64,000 nucleotides of DNA from Sphaerosporella brunnea (lineage: Eukaryota > Ascomycota > Pezizomycetes > Pezizales > Pyronemataceae). Positions 10,985 through 21,541 of this stretch are shown here, piece after piece (within the stretch, counting starts at the first letter, position 1; every line of letters begins with the position of its first letter). Below the pieces are notes generated by a model. That model was not told where the DNA came from and did not search any database. It saw only the letters and a program-made list of their open reading frames with translations. The DNA lies in assembly GCA_008704415.1 (NCBI GenBank), contig VXIS01000050.1:62001-126000 (forward strand), read 5' to 3'. The position numbers and the translations under genes were made by a program.

Positions 10985-13243
10985 ATGTCGGAGATGGTAA
11001 CAGATATACTCTTCGCGCTGATGAGTATGTGGGCCCCGTTGCTGTTGTCTGCAGAGCCGGCAATGAGCTCCCGAATGCTTTAGCTAATGAAATATTGGCG
11101 GTTGTGCAGAGCGCGAGGTACAAGAGCCTGATACAGATGGTACTATAGCTTTCATCTCCCTCCTCCTTCTCCTTCACCCCGCACTCCACTGCGCACAAGC
11201 TTATCTGACCTTCTCTCCGCTTGGTATAGAACCGAAAGACGTCGAGCAATCGGAAATCCTGTCGTCATGGGCGCTGTTTATCCAGGTTTCGCTGGTGATC
11301 CTGGCACTCTTTTGCAGCTACTATCTACAGCTGAAAAAGATCCAGGCGGTGCACGAAACCGTTGTGTCGATTTTTGCAGGTACGTGCGCACGCTCGAGCT
11401 ACATCGTGGTTGGCGGGGATGGTGTGGTGCTGATCTCGGGGGTGCTCGGTAGGAATGTTTGTGGGTCTCATCATTCGAGCCACCGCTGGAGAGTACCTAC
11501 AAAGTCTTGTCAAGTTCGATTATCAGATATTTTTCAATGTCTTGCTTCCACCGATCATTTTGAACTCCGGTTATGAGCTGCATCAGGTATGAAAGGAGGG
11601 TTTTGGTCTCATGGCATGAATGGAGAAGCTGATTGCTGTAGGCAAACTTCTTCCGGAATATAGGCTCGATATTGACGTTTGCCTTCGCCGGAACCTTTAT
11701 TTCCGCCTGGACGCTCGGTATCATCATCTACATATGGTCGCTGACCCCGTTCGAGGCGCTCAATATCACCTTCGTCGAGGCCATAAGCGTGGGAGCAACG
11801 CTCTCCGCCACTGATCCGGTGACGATCCTGGCCATTTTCAACGCCTACAAGGTGGATCCAAAGCTCTATACTGTTATCTTTGGAGAGAGTATTTTGAACG
11901 ATGCGGTCGCTATTGTTATGTTCGAAACCGCCAGGCAGTTCCATGGCGCGAAGGAGGCGACAATCGGAAGTCTGTTCAAGGGAGTTGGAGTGTTTTTTGT
12001 GGTGTTTACGGCCAGCTTGCTTATCGGCGTGTTTGTGGGCATTAGCACGGCGCTACTGTTGAAGCATACATATATCCGCCGGTTCCCCGGTATCGAGAGC
12101 TGTTTTATATTGCTGGTGGCATATGCATCATATCTTTTCTCCAATGGATGCCACATGTCCGGTAACTATGCAGCGCTCCTTCTGCGCCCCTATTGGCTTC
12201 ACTGACAGCATGCAGGAATCGTCTCCCTACTGTTCTGTGGCATAACACTCAAGCACTACGCCTACTACAACATGTCCCGCCGAACGCAGCTGACCACCAA
12301 GTATCTCTTCAAAGTACTAGCGCAGCTCTCGGAGAACTTCATCTTCATCTACCTCGGTCTCTCGCTGTTCACCGAAGCCAAGCTCGTCTTCCGTCCCGTC
12401 CTAATTCTCGTCGTCACGGTCGGCATTTGTATTGCCCGGTGGGCGGCGGTTTTCCCTCTCTCTAGCCTCATTAACTTGGTAATCCGCAAGCGTGCGCAAG
12501 CCCGGGGTAAGACAGTTGCGGAAGAGCTCCCGCACAGCTATCAGGCCATGCTTTTCTGGGCCGGCCTCCGTGGTGCCGTCGGAGTGGCTCTGGCAGCAGG
12601 CTTCACCGGCGACAACGGCAACTCGTTGCGAGCAACAGTGCTGGTAGTCGTCGTTCTCACGGTCATCGTCTTTGGCGGCACAACAGCGCGCATGCTCGAG
12701 ATCCTGGGTATCCGGACGGGAGTCATGGATGAGCCGGATTCTGACGACGAATTCGATATCGAGTCCTTTGGGGGGCGTTTCTATAAGAGTTCTGCCAACG
12801 GTTTTGACGGCATTGGGAATACCCCCGCTGTAGCGCTGGACGATGTGGGCGGAGGCCGTGGCGGTTACGCCACTGGTCAACAACGACCGACGCCGCCGTC
12901 CAGGTCGCCTTCAAACCCCGTGTTGAGAAACACATCCGTCGGGTCATCGACGACGGATTTGGCGGAAAATAGCGATACAGAGAGTGATGCCAGCGACTTG
13001 CCGCCGCCGGCGAGGCGGACAACGTTTAGCATGGCTTCGACAGAGGTCGGCAGCAACGGGGGCATGGGCCTTGGGGAAACGCCGCCGCAACAGCAGCTTG
13101 GGGGTGGAGGGCTGAGCCAATGGACGGGTATATTCAATGTTTCAGGCGAGGACCAGGCCGAGTGGTTCCGGAAGTTGGATGAGGGCTTTATTAAGCCGAC
13201 GCTATTGCTGGATCATGATAAGGGGAATGGGGGACCTGCGTAA
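10985..13243 (+). CDS. NHX1: Endosomal/vacuolar Na+(K+)/H+ exchanger Nhx1
   Basis: This CPA1-family antiporter of late endosomes and the prevacuolar compartment exchanges Na+ or K+ for lumenal H+. It controls lumen pH and vesicle traffic. I built six exons: 10985-11024, 11110-11139, 11230-11379, 11453-11586, 11642-12161 and 12216-13243, giving about 633 aa with all phases consistent. Visible family motifs in order are SSWALF (start of the first core membrane helix), VHETVVSIFAG, FFNVLLPPIILNSGYEL (amiloride-site region), GATLSATDPVTILAIF and FGESILNDAVAIV (transport-site Asp). Next come SGIVSLLFCGI, FIYLGL, WAGLRGAVGVALA and a DDEFDIE motif after the last helix. The cytosolic tail is Ser/Pro/Gly-rich. 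The two first exons (40 and 30 nt) are the least certain part. They rest on an acidic EPDTDEP linker and splice signals (gtatgt donor, CTAAT branch). Confidence 0.93.
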
Positions 13244-13713
13244 TGGACTTCTATTTCCTCATGGTTCTTTTACTTATTCATTTGCTTTGAGGGTTTTTTG
13301 GGGGGAATTTTGTTTGCTGTGACATGCCCTTCTTATCGGTCTTGGAGTAGCGGGCGTGTGATAACGGTGTTAAAGCTGTCTTTTTTTCCCTCTCCTTTTT
13401 GTGTAGCTGGAGCCAGTATAGATTTGAAACTGCGGGAGCTTCTAAGGGACATGTGTGTCCATCCGTCAGATATTGCGCAGAGCCATTGGAAACCGAACTT
13501 CGGGTGCACAATCTCTCACTCGGAGCCGGAAACACGCGGAGCCGAGCCGATGATTCCAACGGGTGTGCCGACGGAAAATTCCATTTCCGTCCTTACAACG
13601 CAGTCCGAATAATTTTCCACCGCCGCCACAGCTTCAGCAGCATAGCTCGAGCTTCCGCACTAACTGTAAATTATTTCTATAAAAATTCCCTCTCCCTCTC
13701 ACAAACAATCAAT
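13244..13713. other. Intergenic, NHX1 to thioesterase
   Basis: A T-rich 3' flank is followed by the promoter of the thioesterase gene. No gene seen. Confidence 0.5.
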
Positions 13714-15133
13714 ATGACTTCCCGCGCTCGGCCTCTCCTTCGGCTTGCCCGAAGCACGATCTCGCACACCCCGAAGCGCCACTTCGCCCTGACGAAACCG
13801 TCACGCTATGATGGCGTCTACGAAGAGCTGCGGTCCATGAAGCTCCAAAAACCATGGCTGCAGGCGCTGAAAGAACGAGAGACTGGATTGCCGGCGCCTT
13901 CGGCACCTCCGCAGACGGAATTGGTGCCCAAGAGGATGCGGGATAGTTATCATGAGTTAGTCAGTGAGTCATTTCGTGCGAAGGTGCGGGCAATGTTAAT
14001 ACCGGGGCGCAGGTGCTGCCTCTGGCCAGTGATGAATGGCTGGTCGATATCTACGTCAATTCCAGTGGACAGCTGCGATTGGGAGCGTTGTTCCAGGACC
14101 TTGACGCCCTCGCCGGTGTCATCGCGTATAAACATACCGGCCCGGCCCCTACGATCGTAACTGCTGCGGTGGATAGGATCACCATCAAGCATCCCCTTGA
14201 TGAGTGGTGCGATCTGCACTTGAGCGGGTATGTGAGCTATGTTGGCTCGTCTTCTATGGAGATCTCGTTGGAGGCTAGGAGAGTGGATAAAGGTACCAAC
14301 CAGCCTGTCCAAGGCCCCGACGGCCTGCTGTTGACATGCGCATTCACCATGGTCGCGCGGAATCCGGCTACAAAGAAGGCGATGGCGATCAACCCGTTGG
14401 TTGTCGAGACTGCTGAGGAAAAGGAGATCTTCCGACGAGGTGCGGAATACAAAGCTTCCAAGAAAGCCTTGGCAAACTCGGCACTGGCAAAGCAGACCCC
14501 GAACGATGAAGAGAGCGACCTTATCCATCGCTTGTGGATGGAGCAAGCAAAATACGCAGACCCCCACAATGCCGCCACGAAACCTGAGAACATGATCTAC
14601 ATGGATACGACGGTGATACAGAGCACTATGATCATGCAGCCGCAGTACAGAAACCGTCATTCGTTCATGATCTTTGGTGGCTATTTGATGCGCCAAACCA
14701 TGGAGCTTGCATTCTGCTGCTGCTCCGCTTTTGCGCATACCAGACCCACGTTTTTGAGCTTGGATCCCAGCACGTTTGAGGCGCCCGTGCCTGTCGGTAG
14801 TATCTTATACTTGACCGCTACCGTGGCGTACACGGAGCCGGGATCCAAGGGCGGAAGCAAGGTCCAGGTCCGTGTGGAGAGTAAGGTGAAGGATGTAGAG
14901 CACGGAAAGGTCACCGAGACAGGCGTGTTCAACTACACCTTCTACGTAGCCAAAAAGATCCAGGTTATGCCCAAGACATACTCGGAATTCGTGAGTTATT
15001 CCCGCAGTTGGCTGGGTACGAGCAATGCTGATGGGTAGCATAGATCAACTACATTGATGCGCGGCGGAGGGCGAAGCAGGTCGCTATGATTGCGGATGCG
15101 GACGATGGCACAAAAGTCAGGGTCACTGAATAG
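13714..15133 (+). CDS. Mitochondrial acyl-CoA thioesterase, double-Hotdog (ACOT9-like)
   Basis: This enzyme hydrolyses acyl-CoA to free fatty acid and CoA. I built three exons: 13714-13959, 14013-14990 and 15044-15133, giving about 437 aa. Residues 1-25 are Arg/Ser/Leu-rich without acids (MTSRARPLLRLARSTI), which fits a mitochondrial presequence. Two Hotdog domains follow. The first contains GALFQDLDALAG, and the second has RHSFMIFGGYLMRQTMELA with the conserved HS..FGG segment. The tail is ARRRAKQ. The exon 1-2 join (phase 0, gtcagt donor) restores the family's SYHELVLPLASD stretch. The last exon restores FINYIDARRRA. The family assignment is firm, but chain-length preference cannot be read from sequence. 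Confidence 0.9.
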
Positions 15134-15720
15134 GATTCGAGAGTGTTTTCTGCACCGTGCTTCTAGGTCAAGCTTCTGATATCGAACTGTACAGCTTGTA
15201 AATATTGAGATTCCCTTCTTTTCAGCACATAGATATATGTACATAGTACTGAGGATGTGGGGGAAATCCAGGCCTCGTGCCAGTAATGCGATACGCATGT
15301 GCTCCTTGCCGTGCCGTGCCGAGAGGCGAGTCGAGGTGATATTTTTTTGTTTTTGTTTTTTGTTTTAAATCATACAGCGTACACGAGGACATTAGCCCAA
15401 GTGCCTCCTATCTTGCGAATCGGAGTGAGGCCAAAGGCCTATGACGGACAAAAGAAACCTGGTATCCTGTCCCCACGGTCTTACCCGTCTGTTGGGGCTC
15501 CCCATACAAAAGAAATACAGTCGAGGTGATATGAAGAAGTTTTTTGTGGGTACTAGTACTACATCCGAGTGACAGTCTCTGATGCGCACTTATGTCACGA
15601 CCGCCGATAGGTTAGTACTAAACGCCACAACCTTCACATCTCACTAGTACCTACTCTACGAGTATACTACCACCACCACTACCACCAACCAGCACAGACA
15701 ACAACTCACACACGACAAGC
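15134..15720. other. Intergenic, thioesterase to PRP18
   Basis: No gene seen. A CCGTG-type repeat lies near 15309-15320 and a T-rich run at 15342-15366. The last 60 nt are a CAC/ACC-rich leader before the PRP18 start. Confidence 0.5.
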
Positions 15721-16828
15721 ATGGACTTCGCCTCGATCCTCTCCTCGGAAATCACCAAAAAGCGCAAAGAAGCGCCATCCACGAGCATCACCACCCCGGC
15801 CGAAGCCCCCGCCCCGGCCAAAAAGTACCTCAAACGCTCCGAGCTCGAAGCGCAACGGCAAGCGGAGTACGCGGCGCGCCAACAGGAGCTCGCCGAGCAG
15901 CGCGCGCAAAAAGCCGCGGAGAAACGGCGCGCGGAGGAAGAAGCAGCGAGAAAACGGGAGGAGGCGCGAGAGAAGCAGCGGAGGCTTGCTGAGGAACGGC
16001 GGCTACGCGAGGAGGAGCTGGGTGGGAAGAAGAAAGACGATGATGAGGGGAACAGGGAGGAGGGAGCTGGAGCCCAGGAAGAAATGACGGATGAGGAGGC
16101 GATCGCGAAGTTGAGGGAGCTTGGTCAGCCCGCGAAGTTGTTTGGTGAGAGCACTGCTGGAAGGGTCAAGAGGTGTAAACGTGCAATTGCTGCCAGGGAG
16201 GCGGCGATAGATCCCCTGGATTCCCCGCTACCCCTGATCTCGGAGGAGGAAATGAGGGTCGATATCGCAAATGTGAATAAGGATCCGGAGTTGGTGTATA
16301 GACAGCTGGATGCGTGGTTCCGGCTGGTGATGAAGGAGTGGAAGACAGCGCTGGACGAGCGGCCGATGGCGGTGAAGGAGAGTTTCCAGGGGAGGAAAGC
16401 GGCGGATGCGATGCAGCAGGCGGAGGAGTACATGAAACCCCTGTTCCGGCATTTCAAGCATAGGGACCTCAAAGCAAATGTGTTCGAGAAGGTGTGTGAG
16501 ATTGTCGTCGAGGCGCAGGCGAGGAGGTATGTCAAGGCAAATGATGTCTACCTGAAACTGAGTATCGGAAACGCGTATGTTGTTTATCCCCACCTCGAGC
16601 TTTGTTTTCTGGAAGCTGACAAGCAATAGCGCCTGGCCTATCGGTGTTACCATGGTTGGTATCCACGAACGCTCAGCGCGGGAAAAGTTGCACGAGAACC
16701 AGAAGGATGGTGCTGCACACATCATGAGTGATGAGGTCACGCGGAAGTTCCTGCAGAGCATCAAGCGCTGTTTGAGCTTCTGCCAGACGAGGTGGCCGCC
16801 GGAGGATCCCTTGCAGCTCATGGGCTGA
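15721..16828 (+). CDS. PRP18: Pre-mRNA-splicing factor Prp18
   Basis: This U5-associated second-step splicing factor promotes exon ligation together with Slu7. Two exons (15721-16574 and 16630-16828) join through a 55-nt intron and give about 350 aa. The N-terminus starts MDFASILSSEI. A PRP4-like/SFM segment near residues 110-150 (EAIAKLRELGQPAKLFGE) matches the motif shared by Prp18 and Prp4. A highly charged coiled coil precedes it (about 40-105). The C-terminal Prp18 domain (about 190-350) contains FKHRDL and, across the splice junction, the conserved loop IGNAAWPIGVTMVGIH, followed by RSAREK and LQSIKR. The intron lies within this conserved loop, so the junction is well supported. Confidence 0.96.
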
Positions 16829-17056
16829 GTTTTGATGGGATTTTTGGCAATCTTTGTGTATAGTATGTTCATTGGATTGCGGAGCTATCTTTCAATAAGC
16901 ACAGATTTGTGTGCGGGTTCCGTGTGCGAGGTTGTGATTTACTTCGCGCTTATAATAACCAGTAGACAGCTCACGTCAACCCGCAGATCAACCCAACCAC
17001 ATAAAACCTTGCCCCTAGCTTTCCCACCAACCAAGCGACAAAACATCCTACCAGCC
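16829..17056. other. Intergenic, PRP18 to unknown gene
   Basis: A short region with a CA-rich leader before the ATG at 17057. Nothing else seen. Confidence 0.4.
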
Positions 17057-17881
17057 ATGGCTTCACTTCGGCGCGCTCTCGTTCTCTTTGCAGCCCGTAA
17101 GCCAGCGGTTACTTCAACCGTTCTGCATCATCCCGCCTCGCCAGGAAACAACTCCACCTCCGCCGAACAATTTTCCCTGAGAACAGCATTCGGCGTACAG
17201 ATTACCATCAATGAAGGCGCTGTCGAAAACGAACTTACCGTCGATCGCACCCTTGGGCAGAACGGGGTTGCGGCCACCGGGCAAGAGGCAGCGGTCTCGG
17301 AAGGAGAAAACATCTCCGCGACCGAAACCAATGGAAGCGCGGCGGAATTCGAAAGTTACCAGATTCTGAGCGATTATCAGACTTCGTTTCTGTGGGAAAA
17401 GGAGAACGACAGTGTGGATTGCGCCAAAATGCATGTTGATGACCCGAAAGATCTCTTCCCGCACACGGCACCTTTCCTCGAAGCCTGGGTTGAAGAGTAT
17501 GAAAGATTATTCGAGGCGAACGAAGTGCATCTTGGTTCCGGAAAGGATGTCTTTTCCACGGTCGAAGAGCACGTCAGCTGGGAGGTGGAAGGAGCACTGC
17601 TAGCGCTGTCTCTGCTAATCGAGAGATCGAGTGTGGCATCGGTGGAGTTTGTCTCATCGGCGATGGACATGAAACTCTACAAGTTCGCACGCCATTCCCC
17701 GCAGGAAATTTTGCACACTTTCCTGCTTGACATGGCTTCACTGTTGCCAAGGTTTGCGCTGCACGCTCAGTTTGGAGAGTTGGAGCTGATGAAAATAGCA
17801 CGACGGATTGATTCGCAAACGGCTGTTGGGAACGGCGTTGGGTTGGGTTGGGTTGGGTTGAGGAACGGCGTTTGCACCTAA
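17057..17881 (+). CDS. Hypothetical protein, possible mitochondrial presequence
   Basis: The protein has 274 aa and one exon. The first 25 residues (MASLRRALVLFAARKPAVTST) are basic, hydroxylated and acid-free, like a mitochondrial targeting peptide. The rest is acidic and rich in Glu/Ser, with a helical C-terminal half (about 130-260) containing FLEAWVEEYERLF and HTFLLDMASLLPRFALHAQ. I recognise no family. The final residues (GLGWVGL) are encoded by a GGGTT-type tandem repeat, so the natural C-terminus may have been altered by repeat expansion. Codon use and the lack of in-frame stops support a real gene. Confidence 0.55.
   Translation: MASLRRALVLFAARKPAVTSTVLHHPASPGNNSTSAEQFSLRTAFGVQITINEGAVENELTVDRTLGQNGVAATGQEAAVSEGENISATETNGSAAEFESYQILSDYQTSFLWEKENDSVDCAKMHVDDPKDLFPHTAPFLEAWVEEYERLFEANEVHLGSGKDVFSTVEEHVSWEVEGALLALSLLIERSSVASVEFVSSAMDMKLYKFARHSPQEILHTFLLDMASLLPRFALHAQFGELELMKIARRIDSQTAVGNGVGLGWVGLRNGVCT
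17834..17861 (+). repeat. GGGTT tandem repeat inside a coding region
   Basis: Consecutive GGGTT units encode part of the C-terminal tail of the 274-aa hypothetical protein. A complementary AACCC-type repeat occurs far away at 56702-56719. The two are probably independent simple repeats. Confidence 0.8.
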
Positions 17882-18397
17882 AGTTGTTTAGCTGGCGGAG
17901 TTTGTGGCTTTCCTTGGCGTATCCGGTTGAGCTTTACTCAGTTCAATTGTTCTTGCATCGCGATCGGCGTTTGGCCAAGTGCCGAATGGGAGAGCAATAT
18001 ATTGGGAAGAATGATCAACCTGCATAATCGAAACAGATGGTATTCAGCTGAACATGCAGCAAAGGCAACTGCGTACGCAGCACAGGATGCCAACTCACTG
18101 GCCATGACGTGACGAGACCTCCATTCCAGCGGCATCAATACGAGCACTTGCATTAAGTTTGCTGAGCAATGTGATAGGTATGCCGCTCACAACTCTGTAC
18201 AGATCAGCGCTCCCTCCGGCGAAGTATGTGGATTGTTGGGTTTATATACGGCCCGCAACTTGCTTGTTGCCTCAGTAGCACCCACTCCAGAAGCCATAGG
18301 TGAATAGCCCTCTTCGTATCCAGTATTATTGTCTGCTAATTCTGCAATGCTGTAGGCTATACCGCTATCACCCCCCTCTGAGCGCACGCCGCCGAAT
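17882..18397. other. Intergenic, no gene seen
   Basis: Only short unconvincing frames. It is probably the 3' flank of the upstream gene and the promoter of the downstream orphan. A TATATA-like motif (ttatata) lies near 18241. Confidence 0.4.
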
Positions 18398-18922
18398 ATG
18401 TCGTCCCTCAACGATCTCGACAAGGTCGAGGAGAAAAAAGAATCGCAGCTCTCCGAGGCCGACCTCGAGCTGATCCGTGCGGCAATCGCAAGCGGGGTCA
18501 AGATGACTTCGGAGAAAGTGCTGCGAATCTGGCAGTTGGCCGACGTCACGCGAATCCCCGGGTTAACGAAGAGCATCATATGGGTTGAGAAAGGCAACAA
18601 CACCGCCGGTTTAGAGCACATCCTCAGACACGCGCCTGACTTCGAAAAGGAGGGCGTCGTCGGGGGCGACAAGCTCATGGAACTCGCGGAAGCGGCCACC
18701 AAGGTTGGCAGACAGGGAGAGAAAGGTCAGGGGAAGGGCGGGGGTAGGCCTATTTTTGGGCTGAGTTTTCACGGGCAACCCTTGGCTGTCGCGATATCTG
18801 TTGGAAGCAACGGTTATGTTGTGGGCATGAATCCCAGTTCCTTGGAGAAATTCTTAGCACAGAACAAGCTGGACGAGGAAGCGCTCAAGGAATTCCACAG
18901 TTGGCCTGCTGTCACAAAATAA
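18398..18922 (+). CDS. Hypothetical two-part small protein
   Basis: The protein has 174 aa and one exon. The N-terminal half (about 15-110) is a helical, charged segment with SEADLELIRAAIASGVKMT and ILRHAPDFEKEG. A Gly/Lys-rich linker follows (RQGEKGQGKGGG). The C-terminal half (about 122-170) looks like a small beta-rich module with GLSFHGQPLAVAISVGSNGY. The frame is clean and the start follows a promoter-like region. I do not recognise a family, and no catalytic or metal-binding motif is obvious. Confidence 0.6.
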   Translation: MSSLNDLDKVEEKKESQLSEADLELIRAAIASGVKMTSEKVLRIWQLADVTRIPGLTKSIIWVEKGNNTAGLEHILRHAPDFEKEGVVGGDKLMELAEAATKVGRQGEKGQGKGGGRPIFGLSFHGQPLAVAISVGSNGYVVGMNPSSLEKFLAQNKLDEEALKEFHSWPAVTK

Positions 18923-20602
18923 AGGCGAGTCAGACGGTAGCTATGGACAGGATGAAGGGCATGTATGAGACTGTCTAGGCGTTGGTAGATAGATCAATTG
19001 GAAAGCACCGAACTTGAACCTTGCCAGGCTAGTATTATACTGCTTCAAGCTGTGGTACTTCGTCCTCATCGAACAAAAGCCATTAGAAAAGTCCCAGAAG
19101 CAAGACACAAACACTACCGACCACATCCGGCGACTGTTTACACCGCATATATTTACAGAATGTTAACGGTCAAGAGTGAGAAACGGTGTATAGACATGCA
19201 GCTAGTGGCAGGCCGAGTGAGGCCACATGACCACACGTCTACTAAAACAAGCTTCAGTTAAATAATTAGAATCTTTTGTAGAAGTCTAGTTCCTCGGCAC
19301 ACTACCTCATTTCCTGCCGTGACCAACAAACAGGAATCAATGAGTTGCTAGAGTAGCAACTACGGTCATAGAGGAAACAACACAGATCTCGTATTCAAGC
19401 CCAAAAACGGTGCTTATGAGAGTCCAAATTGAGCATCACCTTCGAGCACCCAGTTTTGAGCAAGGATACTGTCGCCGAAATTGAAAAGGGCACACATCAG
19501 AGTCTATAAAAAGCTGAGGATTACAGAATCTCCCTTCCATGAGCAGACTCCCGGCTGCGTACAGACGCCAAATACCCCGATATAGATCTGAGCGCGTGAA
19601 CGCATACTGACCAAATCCTCCGCTGCGAGCATGGATAAAACCACGCACTCGACACGATTGGCTTGAGTGGAGGAAAACCCATACCGACATGCTGGCCTGC
19701 TCAACCACACTGATGTAATCAATATCTCCTAGTGTTGGGGCACAACTCAATTCACCGCAGGATACCGGGCCACAAGCTTGACCAATTGTCACCCAGAAAC
19801 CTACGGGGCCCCAAGACCTATAAGCCCCATCTTTTTTTCTCTTGACGTGGTTGTTGAACGAATTTTTTTTAACAATCGTAGATAGATAACCCTCAACGTC
19901 AAACCCGATGCCTTAAAACCTGAAATCCAGGCTGCCACGACATTCAAGCTGCGCGTCGTGGCCGCATCACCGCGGGTTCGCCGCTCCGGTTTGCTCGCGC
20001 TTTGCTCGCGCTTTGCTTTTTCGGCGTATATACGGCATCATTTGGAGGCTTTTGGGGATACTCACAAAGGGTGATATTTTCGAATGCTGAAGGGGTGCTC
20101 AAAAAAACAAAAAAAAAAAAACTCAACGATGTCCCATCTCCTGCCAGCCAGATCATGAAAAACGGTCCAGGGTTTCCTTGGTCACTTCAATACGACGGTA
20201 CCGAAAAAACGGCTTAGAATGGGAGAGCCTCGTAGTCCGGCTTGAGGCGGCTGCATGGGAGAAAGAATACAAGATGGAGGGGTTGCTTCTCAGTCAAGGG
20301 AAGGGAGGAGTTAATGGGAAAGATGGGGGATGGAGCAGGCAGAGTTCGAATGAGCGGTCATTATTCACATACGAAGCTCTCTCTAGAAGCCACCGGCAGT
20401 TACATATGTGCCAATTACAGATGTATGTTGTTACCTTTAGCGATTGGTCCAGAGGTTTATCCCCGAAGTGTGTAGAAAACAAAGAAGTTGGGTTTTTTCT
20501 GGTCAAATATCTATTCGCGAAAATCTATGCAGTTCAATTAGGCAATATGTGCCAAGGTAAATCAAATGCACCCCCAAGCATCCCAAATAAGGGCCCTTAC
20601 GA
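18923..20602. other. Intergenic region without supported gene
   Basis: About 1.7 kb with only short frames. It holds an A-rich tract (20101-20121) and a duplicated gctttgctcgc segment near 19991-20016. No RNA gene signature seen. Confidence 0.45.
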
Positions 20603-21154
20603 TCACTCCAGCCCCTCCCAATCTACGAGCGTAGAGTCAGGCTCCTTCCAATCTGTCAGTCTAGAGTCGTAAGGTGGCTCCTTCCACTCCAGACCGTCTA
20701 CCCAAGGTGCCATAGCTGACAGACAATCACAGCCCTCCCCATCTTTATACCTCTTACACCAACAACCTATCTGCCTCTCGATCTCCTTAGGAGGAACTCC
20801 CTCGCTGTAGTCTTCTTGAAGATGGAGCCTGTCCTTTTCAAGTTGCGGATACCGCTGGTTCAGAAGCGCTAGCTCGTAGTCAAGAAGATCCTGAAGGTCC
20901 CAACCTTTCTGATGTAAAAGCAATGGTGTCGGTGGGACAGGATTTGGGGCTGGATAGTTGCAGCTGGGCTGGACTACCGGCCGAATGGATTGAGCGAAGT
21001 TGCTGAAACTTGTTGCGAAATCGTTGAAACTTGCTGCTGGTAGCGAAGGGGTATACTTCGGTGACGGAGCGGGTGTACTTGCAACACTTGAACCCTCGCT
21101 GAAAGGATAGTTAGTGTAAGTATCCAAAATATATTCTACGTCAGAATCAGACAT
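20603..21154 (-). CDS. Hypothetical acidic protein with clustered cysteines
   Basis: The protein has 183 aa, one exon and starts MSDSDVEY. The N-terminal half is Ser/Pro/Thr-rich and probably disordered (PAPSPKYTPSLPAAS). About residues 82-120 form a charged helical stretch (LQDLLDYELALLNQRYPQLE). A short Cys cluster, CWCKRYKDGEGCDC (about 130-143), follows. The tail is acidic and Trp-rich with a repeated D-W-K/E-x pattern (LEWKEP, TDWKEP, VDWEGL). I recognise no family. The composition argues for a real protein rather than a chance frame. The four cysteines could bind a metal or be disulfide-bonded, but there is no signal peptide. Confidence 0.55.
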   Translation of the reverse strand: MSDSDVEYILDTYTNYPFSEGSSVASTPAPSPKYTPSLPAASFNDFATSFSNFAQSIRPVVQPSCNYPAPNPVPPTPLLLHQKGWDLQDLLDYELALLNQRYPQLEKDRLHLQEDYSEGVPPKEIERQIGCWCKRYKDGEGCDCLSAMAPWVDGLEWKEPPYDSRLTDWKEPDSTLVDWEGLE

Positions 21155-21541
21155 CGTTAGGATGATCTACAGTGCTTGAGGCCTTTTGGGGTGGAAAGGT
21201 ACTGGCACGGGATAAAAAGTTCACTGCGCAGGTGCAACAGCTTACCTAGTGTTTAAAGGGGCTATACAACGTATATATCGTTCAGTCTTGTTCTTTGAAA
21301 GTTTGTGTATGTTGGTGGGTTTCGTTCTGTTGGAAGGAGGTATGGTGGTGGGAGGGGGGGCAACTGTGGTGGGGAGGTAGTGGTGGTCGTCTGCAGTGTA
21401 TTAAAGGTATGTGATTAATTGAAGTTTTGCAAGGCAAGTCGTTACTTCATTATAAACAGCTACTGCGAAACAAACATGCGATATCAATTGACAAAAAGCC
21501 GAGCCATCACTCCACAGCCGCTCGCCCAAAATTCCCGCCCT
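21155..21541. other. Intergenic between two minus-strand genes
   Basis: It contains G-rich and GT-rich tracts (21333-21400) that may belong to the 5' flank of the orphan gene. No gene seen. Confidence 0.4.

Noticed and set aside
11025..11054. Alternative 30-nt intron in the NHX1 5' region (gtatgt to ctgcag)
   Set aside because: It is too short for a spliceosomal intron and leads into a stop. The longer intron to 11109 restores the family sequence and contains a branch site.
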